12,510 bases of DNA from Chromatiales bacterium (lineage in GTDB: Bacteria; Pseudomonadota; Gammaproteobacteria; Chromatiales; Chromatiaceae): NCBI GenBank assembly GCA_024762485.1, contig JANTHH010000063.1:1-12510 (forward strand), written 5' to 3'. A model generated the notes under the pieces. That model had not been told where the DNA came from. It was given only the letters and a program-made list of their open reading frames with translations, and ran no database searches. Positions 5,979 to 12,510 of this stretch are shown here, one piece after another (positions within the stretch are counted from its first letter, which is position 1; each line of letters opens with the position of its first letter). Made by a program: the position numbers and the translations under genes.

Positions 5979-7445
5979 TCAGGCAGCCCGGGTGAGGTTG
6001 TTCAAACCGTTGGTCGCCCGTTGGCAAAGTTGCCTGAAACGCTGGTAATCCTGCTCGCTGAAGTGGCCGCTCCCAGCGGTGTCTGCATAGAACAGGCCCA
6101 TGGGTTTGTTGCGCACGAACAGCGACATCGCCAGCCATCCCGCTTCGCCCGGCAGGCCGTCAAGGGGAGGTGGCAGGTGGGCCTGGTAGCGGGCCAGATT
6201 GTCGCTGTGGACCCAGATGCTCTGGGTCTTTTTCAACAGCAGGCTGAAGACGTCCCTGCCGCCGACCGGCATGGCGAATCGTTGCAACTCAGCGGTCGAC
6301 TGCGCATCCCCGTCCTCCGTGAACACCAGCCGGGAGCGGAGCTGGCCACGATCACGACTGACCATGGCGAACATCACCCGCCCGGCCCCGGTGTGCGTCA
6401 GCATCTGCTGCAAGGTGTCTTTCAGAACACCCTGCAGGTCGGGCCTGGCGCGGCCCTCGGGGGCAGAAGGTGCCACGCTATCGTCTTTCCTGACCGCATC
6501 TGCCGGTGACGATGCAGTGACCGGTGCGGTGCGTTGTCTGCGCGCCTTGGCGGCCCAGAGGCGGATGAGTTCCTCTGGCATCTCCTCGTCTGCATCAACG
6601 GCTTCCGGCAGCAATAAGCAGGTGAAGGCGGCAGTGGGATAACCCAGTGGGTGGAGTTGCCGCGCGGCACGAGCGGCCTCGCTGTGCAACTGTGCAACGG
6701 TCCGGTCGGCGGCCTGGTCGAGATAATTCGCCAGCAGCACGGTCAGGGTATTGCTTTCCTCGCTGCAGCGACCGAGCGTCATCACCTGGGCCAGGTCGCC
6801 GGCCAGGCGCACCGGGATGGAGCGGGGCGTCAGCATGTCCTGATCGTCCATGGCGGCCCGGGCGAGCGCAGGGAGCCCCCAGGATGCTGCCAGCTGCTGG
6901 TCGGTCAGGCCCGGGCTGACCCCCAGTTCGGCGCGGAATGCGCTTTCCGTCGGCACACCCTGTTGTATCACGTAGCTGGCACGGAGCACGGCCTCCGGAT
7001 CACGCACCGCCAGTGCCAGGGTGGATAGATGCTGGAACAGCGCGCAGGTGGCCAGTTCGTCGGGCTTGGCGAGCTGCCGGACGGAGGCGAGGAAACGGGC
7101 GAAGTGGGCGGCATGGGCGGCCTGGCTGTAGGCCAGCATCAACGCACGTGAGCGGTTGCTGTCATCCGGGGTGAAAACACTCGTCTGTTCGAGCACCTGT
7201 TCCAGTGCACCGAGACCCAGCATGGAGATTGCATGCGCCATGTCGCTGACATTGGCGGCGGCATCCGGTCGGCTGGCATGGAGCTGGCGCAGGATCGCCA
7301 GGGCGGCCCCGGGATCCTTGAGCAGCACCGGCTGCAGCTCCGGGTTGCGCAGCGAGTGCTTGCCCAGCAACGCAGCCAGGGCCTCATGGGTGTCAGCCAG
7401 CATCGGCAGGGAGAGATCGCGGAGTTTGTCTGTCAACGGCTGCAT
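5979..7445 (-). CDS. HDOD-domain protein with C-terminal GAF-like domain
   Basis: This is a 488-residue predicted cytoplasmic signalling protein. The first half (about residues 5-240) is helical and fits the HDOD fold, a relative of HD phosphohydrolases that lacks the metal-binding His-Asp pair: LKDPGAALAILRQLH, then ISMLGLGALEQVLEQT, then LFQHLSTLALAV and PRSIPVRLAGDLAQVM. A polar, Ala/Pro-rich linker (about 290-333) leads to a GAF-like domain (about 334-485) with VLKDTLQQMLTHTGAGRVMF and SLFVRNKPMGLFYAD. HDOD proteins, often joined to GAF, EAL or response-regulator domains, act in chemotaxis, motility and stress control without known enzyme activity. It is divergent from yebC across a 182-nt spacer. 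The ATG at 7445 has no strong ribosome-binding site. The ligand is unknown, though the c-di-GMP/motility genes 4 kb away fit the same broad theme. Confidence 0.8.
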   Translation of the reverse strand: MQPLTDKLRDLSLPMLADTHEALAALLGKHSLRNPELQPVLLKDPGAALAILRQLHASRPDAAANVSDMAHAISMLGLGALEQVLEQTSVFTPDDSNRSRALMLAYSQAAHAAHFARFLASVRQLAKPDELATCALFQHLSTLALAVRDPEAVLRASYVIQQGVPTESAFRAELGVSPGLTDQQLAASWGLPALARAAMDDQDMLTPRSIPVRLAGDLAQVMTLGRCSEESNTLTVLLANYLDQAADRTVAQLHSEAARAARQLHPLGYPTAAFTCLLLPEAVDADEEMPEELIRLWAAKARRQRTAPVTASSPADAVRKDDSVAPSAPEGRARPDLQGVLKDTLQQMLTHTGAGRVMFAMVSRDRGQLRSRLVFTEDGDAQSTAELQRFAMPVGGRDVFSLLLKKTQSIWVHSDNLARYQAHLPPPLDGLPGEAGWLAMSLFVRNKPMGLFYADTAGSGHFSEQDYQRFRQLCQRATNGLNNLTRAA

Positions 7446-7524
7446 GGCATGGTGTGCGGGCTGTGCTGTGGCGATGGCATGGGGATCGGCTGTCCGGCCG
7501 GAAACTTGATCGTCGGCCTTGGCC

Positions 7525-7553
7525 TAAACAGGCCGCTGGCCAGGTGGTAAACT
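7525..7553 (+). promoter_or_regulatory. Candidate promoter for yebC-ruvC-ruvA
   Basis: TAAACA (7525-7530) as a -35 box and TAAACT (7548-7553) as a -10 box are 17 bp apart. TGG directly before the -10 makes it an extended -10 element, and the GC-rich discriminator GCGCGCC follows. Each hexamer matches consensus at four of six positions. Transcription would begin near 7560, giving a leader of about 68 nt. The GC-rich discriminator is of the kind associated with stringent control, but that is inference. Confidence 0.42.
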
Positions 7554-7579
7554 GCGCGCCTGAATTATCACCGAATCGT

Positions 7580-7599
7580 ACAGGCGCCGCGGTGCCTGT
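7580..7599 (+). promoter_or_regulatory. Hairpin in the yebC 5' leader
   Basis: ACAGGCGCC (7580-7588) pairs with GGTGCCTGT (7591-7599), with one G-T wobble and a very small loop. It ends 16 nt before the GGAG ribosome-binding site at 7616-7619, so it would leave that site free. It may stabilise the transcript or pause polymerase. Confidence 0.35.
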
Positions 7600-7627
7600 C
7601 GCCATATCAGAACGTGGAGACAGATGT

Positions 7628-8377
7628 ATGGCTGGACACAGCAAATGGGCCAACATCAAGCACAAGAAGGCCGCCAACGACAAGAAGCGCGGCAAGCTCT
7701 GGAGCAAGCTGATCCGTGAGGTCACCGTCGCCGCCAAGCAGGGCGGTGGCGATCTCGAATCCAACCCCCGCCTGCGTCTGGCCGTGGGGAAGGCCCAGGC
7801 GGCCAACATGCCCAAGGACACCATCGATCGCGCCGTGAAGAAGGGTGCCGGCGGCGGCGAGGGCGAGGACTACGAAGAAATCCGCTACGAGGGCTACGGA
7901 CCGGGCGGCACGGCGGTGATGGTCGACTGCATGACCGACAACCGCAACCGCACCGCCTCCGAGGTGCGCCACGCCTTCACCAAGCACGGCGGCAATCTCG
8001 GTACCGACGGCTCGGTGGCCTATCTGTTCACCCGTCGCGGCATCCTCAGCTACGCGCCGGGCGCCGACGAGGACGCCATCATGGAGGCTGCGCTGGAGGC
8101 GGGCGCCGAGGACGTGGTCAGCAACGACGACGGCTCCATCGACGTCTATACCACCCCAGAGGACTTCGAGGCGGTGAAACAGGCCATGGAGGATGCCGGC
8201 CTTGCCCCGGCCAGCGCCGAGGTCACCTACGAGGCCGCCACCCTGGCCGCGCTGGACCGCGACGGCGCCGAGAAGCTGCTGCGTCTGGTGGACGCGCTGG
8301 AGGACCTGGACGACGTGCAGGAGGTGTTCAGCAACGCCGACATCCCGGCCGAGGTCATGGCCGAGCTGGAAGGCTGA
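7628..8377 (+). CDS. yebC: YebC/TACO1-family translation factor
   Basis: This 249-residue protein has the invariant family start, MAGHSKWANIKHKK, the segment NMPKDTIDRAVKKG, and YEGYGPGGTAVMVDCMTDNRNRT split by short gaps. The TACO1/YebC family was first annotated as a transcriptional regulator. Later work on TACO1 and bacterial relatives supports a role in translation, including relief of ribosome stalling at proline-rich sequences. Some YebC proteins were also reported to bind promoters, so both views exist. The length matches E. coli YebC (246). The start is ATG with GGAG at 7616-7619, 8 nt upstream; in-frame upstream codons lack family sequence. It is the first gene of a run with ruvC (4 nt apart) and ruvA, the common gammaproteobacterial order. 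It is strongly acidic toward the C-terminus, as usual. Confidence 0.96.
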   Translation: MAGHSKWANIKHKKAANDKKRGKLWSKLIREVTVAAKQGGGDLESNPRLRLAVGKAQAANMPKDTIDRAVKKGAGGGEGEDYEEIRYEGYGPGGTAVMVDCMTDNRNRTASEVRHAFTKHGGNLGTDGSVAYLFTRRGILSYAPGADEDAIMEAALEAGAEDVVSNDDGSIDVYTTPEDFEAVKQAMEDAGLAPASAEVTYEAATLAALDRDGAEKLLRLVDALEDLDDVQEVFSNADIPAEVMAELEG

Positions 8378-8381
8378 CCCG

Positions 8382-8876
8382 GTGCCGCGCATCCTCGGCA
8401 TCGACCCTGGTTCGAGGATCACCGGTTATGGCGTGATCGACAGCGATGGTCGGCGCAGCCGCCGTTGCAGCAGCGGCTGCATCCGCACCACCGGTGACGA
8501 TTTCAACGACCGCCTGGGACAGATATTCGCCGGCATCCTGGCGGTGATCGAGGCCGAACGGCCGGATCAGGTGGCGGTGGAGCAGGTGTTCGTCGCCAAG
8601 AATGCCGCCTCCGCCCTCAAGCTTGGCCATGCCCGCGGCGCGGCCATCACCGCCGCGGTGAGTCTGTCGCTGCCGGTGTTCGAATACAGCCCGCGCGAGG
8701 TCAAGCAGGCCCTGGTGGGCAGCGGTGCGGCAGAGAAGGAACAGGTGCAGCACATGGTGCGCCTGATCCTCAGTCTGCAGGGCAGGATGGGGCTGGACGA
8801 GTCCGACGCGCTGGGCATCGCCCTGTGCCATGCCCACAGCCATGCCACCCTCAGCCGCACAGGGGCACGGGCATGA
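8382..8876 (+). CDS. ruvC: Holliday-junction resolvase RuvC
   Basis: This 164-residue homodimeric endonuclease cuts Holliday junctions symmetrically during homologous recombination and repair, working with RuvAB. It is slightly shorter than E. coli RuvC (173). The four acidic catalytic residues are all present: D8 (ILGIDPGSR), E67 (VAVEQVFVAKN), and D139 with D142 (LDESDAL). The family segment NAASALKLGHARGAA is also intact. The start is GTG at 8382; GGAAGG at 8368-8373 sits 8 nt upstream, inside the end of yebC, and the conserved N-terminal strand begins at residue 3. Its stop codon overlaps the ruvA start by ATGA, so the two are translationally coupled. Confidence 0.96.
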   Translation: MPRILGIDPGSRITGYGVIDSDGRRSRRCSSGCIRTTGDDFNDRLGQIFAGILAVIEAERPDQVAVEQVFVAKNAASALKLGHARGAAITAAVSLSLPVFEYSPREVKQALVGSGAAEKEQVQHMVRLILSLQGRMGLDESDALGIALCHAHSHATLSRTGARA

Positions 8877-9478
8877 TCGGCCGTCTGCGCGGCCGCGTCA
8901 TCCAGCGTCAGCCGCCGCAGCTGCTGCTCGACGTCAACGGCGTCGGCTACGAGGTGGATGCCCCCATGTCCACCTTCTACGACCTGCCCGAGGGCGACGT
9001 CGAGGTCACCCTGCACATCCACATGGTGGTGCGCGAGGACGCGCAGATACTCTACGGCTTCGTGCGCGAGTCCGACCGTGCGCTGTTCCGCGCGCTGCTC
9101 AAGGTCAACGGCGTCGGTGGCAAGATGGCCCTGGCGATCCTCTCGGGCATGAGCGGTGCCGACTTCAGCCTCTGCGTACAGGCCGGCGATGTCACCGCGC
9201 TCACCCGACTGCCGGGGGTGGGCAAGAAGACCGCCGAGCGGCTGATCGTGGAGATGCGCGACCGGCTGGACAAGCTCGATGCCGCCGGTGCCGTCCCGGC
9301 GGGCATGGCCACGGCGGTACGCCCCAGCGCGAGTTCCGCCGAGGGTGATGCGGTCAGCGCGCTGGAGGCGCTCGGCTACCGCACAGCCGAGGCGGCGCGC
9401 ATGGTCAAACGGGTGCTGGCCGACGACATGGATACCGAGGCCATCATCCGCGCCGCACTCAAGGGCGCGGCCGGCTGA
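8873..9478 (+). CDS. ruvA: Holliday-junction branch-migration protein RuvA
   Basis: This 201-residue protein (E. coli RuvA is 203) binds four-way DNA junctions as a tetramer and loads the RuvB helicase. Domain I (about 1-64) is an OB fold, MIGRLRGRVIQ to EDAQILYGF; E55 and D56 match the acidic pin of E. coli RuvA. Domain II (about 65-140) holds two helix-hairpin-helix motifs, LLKVNGVGGKMAL and LTRLPGVGKKTAERL. Domain III (about 155-201) is the small RuvB-contacting domain, DAVSALEALGYRTAEA. Retention of domain III implies that ruvB exists elsewhere in the genome. In this window ruvB does not follow; an opposite-strand glycosyltransferase ends 11 nt away. No obvious terminator lies in that gap. 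Confidence 0.97.
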   Translation: MIGRLRGRVIQRQPPQLLLDVNGVGYEVDAPMSTFYDLPEGDVEVTLHIHMVVREDAQILYGFVRESDRALFRALLKVNGVGGKMALAILSGMSGADFSLCVQAGDVTALTRLPGVGKKTAERLIVEMRDRLDKLDAAGAVPAGMATAVRPSASSAEGDAVSALEALGYRTAEAARMVKRVLADDMDTEAIIRAALKGAAG

Positions 9479-9489
9479 ACTAGCGGTCG

Positions 9490-11004
9490 TCAGTCCCCGC
9501 CTGGGGCCTGGCTGTCCGCTGGGCCTGGTTGATTGACCCGGTAGACCCGGTAGTCCCGCACCCCGTGGACATCGCCGAGCACCTCGAAACCCGCGTTGAG
9601 GCTGCGCAGCCGCTGTTCGAAGCGCCCCGCACCGCCCGTGCGGATCAGCCACAACTGCTCGCCGTCCCGCGCCTGATCCGCCAGTTCCTCGGCCACATCC
9701 TCGTCGGGGGCGAATTCCCTGTCGGTCTTCTCCAGCGAGATGTCCTCCACCTCGGCACCGAGATAGAAGTGCAGCCCCTGCTGGCCCTCGGTGTCGACGA
9801 AGACAACCTCGTCCACCTGATGTGGCCAGAGCTGTCGCAGCTCGGCCGCCAGCTGGCGGCTGTCGCGGTGATTGTCCACCTGGCCGCCGATGACCCGGAC
9901 CGCCAGCACCAGCAGCACGCCGCTCAACGGCAGCAGGTACCAGTGCCGGCGCTGCAGCAGCCCCTCGGCCTGGTTGGCGGCGAGCAGTGCCAGCGGCACG
10001 AACAGCGGCAGCACGTACAGCGGCAGCCTTGAGCGGGCCACCATGAACACCAGCAGCGGCAGCAGGAACCACAGCAGCAGGAACAGCTCGCGGTCGTCCA
10101 TCGGCAGCCGTGCGCGCAGCGAGCGCCAGGCATTGCGGCCGGCCAGCCACAGCCCGCGTGCGGCCTGCAGCAGCCAGGGCAGGCTGCCGATGAGCAGGAT
10201 CGGCAGATAGATCTGCAGCCCGCCATACCAGGACGAGTTGCGGTGGTGCTTGCCGGTGGTGGCGCGCAGCAGCACCTCGTTCCAGATGAAGTTGACGAAC
10301 AGGTCCGGGTCGTCGCCGGCCAGCATCAGGAACCAGCTGCCGCCGACCAGCACCGCGATCACCGAGCCGATGATCCAGTGCAAACGGATGCCCGGGAAGC
10401 GCTTGCGGCGCAGCAGGTGGAACACCAGCAGGGCGAACAGCGGCAGCCCCACCGCGGGGCCCTTGATGAGAAAGCCCAGCCCGGCACCGAACCAGCCGAA
10501 CAGCGCGCCGTAGCGGGCACCGAAGCCGCCCGGCGCGCCCCAGTAGGCATAGGCGAAACCGGTCATCGCCAGGGCCTCGGCGAAGGTCAGCAGGTTGTCG
10601 GTGGTGATGACGTTGCTGGCGGTGGCGGGGAACAGGAAGGTGGCGTAGATCAGCGCCGGCAGCCAGGGCCGTTGCGGGTGGAACAGCCGGCCCAGCAGGT
10701 AGACCAGCAGGGTGGTGAGCACGAAGGCGAGGATGCCCGGCACGCGCAGCGCCAGTTCCGCGTGGCCGAACAGCTCCAGGGCGCTGGCGATGGCCCAGTA
10801 GGTGGCCGGCGGCTTGGTCCAGTGCGGGTGCTCGTGATGGGTCTGCGGGTGCAGCCAGTCGCCGGTCTCGATCATCTGCAGCGCGACGTTGACGTAGCGC
10901 CCCTCGGAGCTCTCCCACAGCCCACGCATGCCCTGGAACAGCACGCTGTAGACCAGCAGGGCGAGGAGGGCGAGCAGCAGGGTATTGCGGGAGATTCTGG
11001 TCAT
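9490..11004 (-). CDS. ArnT/PMT-family membrane glycosyltransferase
   Basis: This 504-residue protein is predicted to be a polytopic inner-membrane protein of the ArnT/PMT (GT-C fold) group. These enzymes move a sugar from a polyprenyl-phosphate donor to lipid A, glycans or proteins on the periplasmic side. After the first membrane helix (about 7-24), the first periplasmic loop has LWESSEGRY (E31, E34), where GT-C enzymes keep catalytic acidic residues. HWTKPPATYW follows, the KPP motif of ArnT-like proteins. About ten further hydrophobic segments run to about residue 375, followed by a soluble C-terminal domain of about 125 residues. A histidine cluster (H52, H56, H57, H59, H61) precedes KPP. 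The start at 11004 lacks a clear ribosome-binding site. It lies 32 nt downstream of the RND gene, so they are probably co-transcribed. The actual donor and acceptor are unknown. Confidence 0.85.
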   Translation of the reverse strand: MTRISRNTLLLALLALLVYSVLFQGMRGLWESSEGRYVNVALQMIETGDWLHPQTHHEHPHWTKPPATYWAIASALELFGHAELALRVPGILAFVLTTLLVYLLGRLFHPQRPWLPALIYATFLFPATASNVITTDNLLTFAEALAMTGFAYAYWGAPGGFGARYGALFGWFGAGLGFLIKGPAVGLPLFALLVFHLLRRKRFPGIRLHWIIGSVIAVLVGGSWFLMLAGDDPDLFVNFIWNEVLLRATTGKHHRNSSWYGGLQIYLPILLIGSLPWLLQAARGLWLAGRNAWRSLRARLPMDDRELFLLLWFLLPLLVFMVARSRLPLYVLPLFVPLALLAANQAEGLLQRRHWYLLPLSGVLLVLAVRVIGGQVDNHRDSRQLAAELRQLWPHQVDEVVFVDTEGQQGLHFYLGAEVEDISLEKTDREFAPDEDVAEELADQARDGEQLWLIRTGGAGRFEQRLRSLNAGFEVLGDVHGVRDYRVYRVNQPGPADSQAPGGD

Positions 11005-11036
11005 CGGGGCGCGTCGGCTGGAAGGGGGACGGCGGA

Positions 11037-12510
11037 TTATAGAGGCCGCCCGGCCGGCTCACCAGCCTGCCGCCGATGCGCGCTGCGGGCCATGAACAGG
11101 CGATACAGCAGCGGCACCACGATCAGCGTCAGCACCGTGGAGAAGGCCAGGCCCCAGACGATGGCGGTGGCCACCGGCCCCCAGATCAGCGATTTGCCGC
11201 CCAGCCCGGTGGCCAGCGAGAACAGCCCGGCGATGGTGGTGAGCGAGGTGATCAGGATCGGTATCACCCGCCGGCGCGCCGCATAGAGGGTGGCATGCAG
11301 CACGCTCATGCCGGCATCGAGACGCTGGTTGGCGGCGGAGATCAGCACGATGGCGGCATTCACCGCGATGCCGGCCAGCGCCACCACCCCGTACAGGGTG
11401 TACAGGCTCATCGGGTTCCGGGTGATCAGCAGCCCGTAGGTGACGCCGGTGAAGGCCATGAACAGGGTGGAGAGGATCATGAAGGGCTGCCAGTAGCTCT
11501 TGAACTGGGTACCCAGGATCAGGTACATCAGGCCCACGCCGAAGACGAACAGGATGGCGATGGAATCCAGGCTTTCCTGGATGTCGTCCAGCTCGCCGGA
11601 GAAGTCGAGATCGATGTTGGGGTAGCTGCCGCGGTGTCCCTGCCAGGCCGCAAGGATCCGTGCGTTGGCGGTCACCGTGTCGATGACCGCCGGCTCCAGA
11701 TCCGCCTCCACGGTGATGGCACGGCGGAAGTTGTGATGGCGGATGTTGCCCAGTCCCTCCTGTCGCTGCAGCTGTACCAGTTCGGCCAGCGGCACGCTCC
11801 CGCCGTCGGCCAGGGGCAGGCGCAGGTGGAGCAGCTCGGCGATGTCGCCCTGCGCCGTGGCGGGGCCCTTGACCCGCACCTCCAGTTTCTCGCCGGCGTC
11901 GCGCATGTCGGCCACCACGATGCCGTCCACCAGCAGTTGCACGGCACGGTTGACCTGCAGCGGGTTGATGCCGGCACGGTTGATGGCGTCCTTGTCCAGG
12001 CTCAGCACCAGTTCCGAACGGCCGCGGCTGGCATCGTCCTCGATGTCCTTGACCCCTTGCATGCCGCCGAGGATGGCGCGCAGGCTGTCGGCGGCGGCGC
12101 GGATCTCGGCATAGGCGTCACCCCGCACCTTGATGCTGATGGGCTTGGCGACGGGTGGCCCGCCGGTCAGGCGCAGAAAGGAGATCTGTACCGGCCCCGG
12201 TGTGTTGACGACCGCCTCGCGCATGGACTCGATCATCGCCTCCACGGTGCGCAGCTGCGGCGTCTTGGGGTTCAGGCCGATGAGGATCTGGCCATACTGC
12301 TCACCCAGCCGCGGCGCGGTCTCGGTGAACATGTTGCCGCTGTAGCTGACCACCGCGCGGGCCTCGCCGTCGCGGAGGTGTGCCTTCACCTTTTGTTCGA
12401 TCTGCTGCACCTTGGCCAGGGTCTGCTCGATGGGGGTGGCGGGTGGCATCTCGACGTTGACGTAGAACAGGCGGATGGTGTCGGCGGCGAAGAAATCCAT
12501 GCGCACCAGG
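11037..12510 (-). CDS. RND-family efflux permease (C-terminal half; 5' end beyond window)
   Basis: About 490 residues are visible and the frame is open to the window edge, so the N-terminal half is missing. RND permeases are trimeric inner-membrane proton antiporters that export drugs, metals or lipids with a periplasmic adaptor and outer-membrane channel. The visible part corresponds to the second half of an AcrB-type protein. It begins just after the expected TM7 with a large periplasmic region (VNVEMPPATPIEQTL, then the PISIKVRGD strand and GINPLQVNRAVQLLVDG). Five hydrophobic helices follow, TM8 to TM12: IAILFVFGVGLMYLILG, FMILSTLFMAFTG, YGVVALAGIAVNAAIVLIS, IPILITSLTTIAGLF and TAIVWGLAFSTVLTLIVV. 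The TM4 aspartates that carry protons lie outside the window, so function cannot be confirmed. No adaptor gene is visible; it may lie further upstream. The substrate is unknown. Confidence 0.9.
   Translation of the reverse strand, partial: LVRMDFFAADTIRLFYVNVEMPPATPIEQTLAKVQQIEQKVKAHLRDGEARAVVSYSGNMFTETAPRLGEQYGQILIGLNPKTPQLRTVEAMIESMREAVVNTPGPVQISFLRLTGGPPVAKPISIKVRGDAYAEIRAAADSLRAILGGMQGVKDIEDDASRGRSELVLSLDKDAINRAGINPLQVNRAVQLLVDGIVVADMRDAGEKLEVRVKGPATAQGDIAELLHLRLPLADGGSVPLAELVQLQRQEGLGNIRHHNFRRAITVEADLEPAVIDTVTANARILAAWQGHRGSYPNIDLDFSGELDDIQESLDSIAILFVFGVGLMYLILGTQFKSYWQPFMILSTLFMAFTGVTYGLLITRNPMSLYTLYGVVALAGIAVNAAIVLISAANQRLDAGMSVLHATLYAARRRVIPILITSLTTIAGLFSLATGLGGKSLIWGPVATAIVWGLAFSTVLTLIVVPLLYRLFMARSAHRRQAGEPAGRPL

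Noticed and set aside
7607..8422. Minus-strand open frame opposite yebC
   Set aside because: yebC is unmistakable on the other strand and the antisense product shows no family feature.
8567..11062. Very long open frame (831 codons) on the minus strand across ruvC, ruvA and the glycosyltransferase gene
   Set aside because: It overlaps three well-supported genes, is dominated by Arg, Ala, Gly and Pro with no recognisable domain, and is what high-GC codon bias produces in a shifted frame.
10243..11286. Plus-strand open frame of 347 codons opposite the glycosyltransferase and RND genes
   Set aside because: The translation is Gln/Gly/Arg/Val-rich and resembles a mirror of membrane-protein coding sequence; no ribosome-binding site or motif supports it.
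1..12510. Mobile elements, CRISPR arrays, tRNA or rRNA genes
   Set aside because: No direct-repeat array, transposase or integrase motif, or tRNA-like sequence was seen on reading; short GC-rich inverted repeats are explained as local hairpins.

Overview
The window is about 12.5 kb of GC-rich bacterial chromosome. It contains the block fmdB-aspS-nudB followed by yebC-ruvC-ruvA, an order typical of Gammaproteobacteria. The proteins resemble pseudomonad, vibrio and purple-sulfur-type gammaproteobacterial versions. I cannot name a species; a free-living, flagellated, Gram-negative gammaproteobacterium is the safe reading. I see no tRNA, rRNA, CRISPR array, transposase, phage gene or attachment site.

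Layout, left to right. (1) Plus strand, 1-1702: the 3' end of a PomA-type stator gene, a complete PomB-type stator gene and a PilZ-domain gene, closely spaced, which looks like one operon for driving and tuning a flagellar motor. (2) Plus strand, 1784-5259: a small FmdB-type zinc-ribbon protein, aspartyl-tRNA synthetase, a GNAT acetyltransferase and a NudB-type Nudix hydrolase. The last two overlap by ATGA. (3) Minus strand, 7445 down to 5262: an HDOD-GAF signalling protein and a two-domain protein joining DUF971 to a MoaD-like beta-grasp domain, ending 2 nt from nudB. (4) Plus strand, 7628-9478: yebC, ruvC and ruvA, tightly packed, with a plausible extended -10 promoter upstream. ruvB does not follow. 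(5) Minus strand, 12510 down to 9490: the C-terminal half of an RND-family permease (the gene runs off the right edge), then an ArnT/PMT-like membrane glycosyltransferase that converges on ruvA with an 11-nt gap.

How the genes work together. Group 1 makes motor torque and probably senses c-di-GMP. Group 2 is translation and folate housekeeping plus one accessory acetyltransferase. The AspRS carries the His30/Gly81 pair associated with non-discriminating enzymes, which predicts that this organism also makes Asn-tRNA(Asn) by transamidation. Group 4 handles translation support (YebC) and Holliday-junction processing. Group 5 is an envelope pair, efflux plus lipid-linked sugar transfer.

Most of the window is ordinary core genome. 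The least ordinary items are the DUF971-MoaD fusion whose ubiquitin-like tail lacks the Gly-Gly needed for sulfur transfer, the stator-PilZ module with a long helical insertion in the PilZ domain, and two strong hairpins in the fmdB-aspS spacer.
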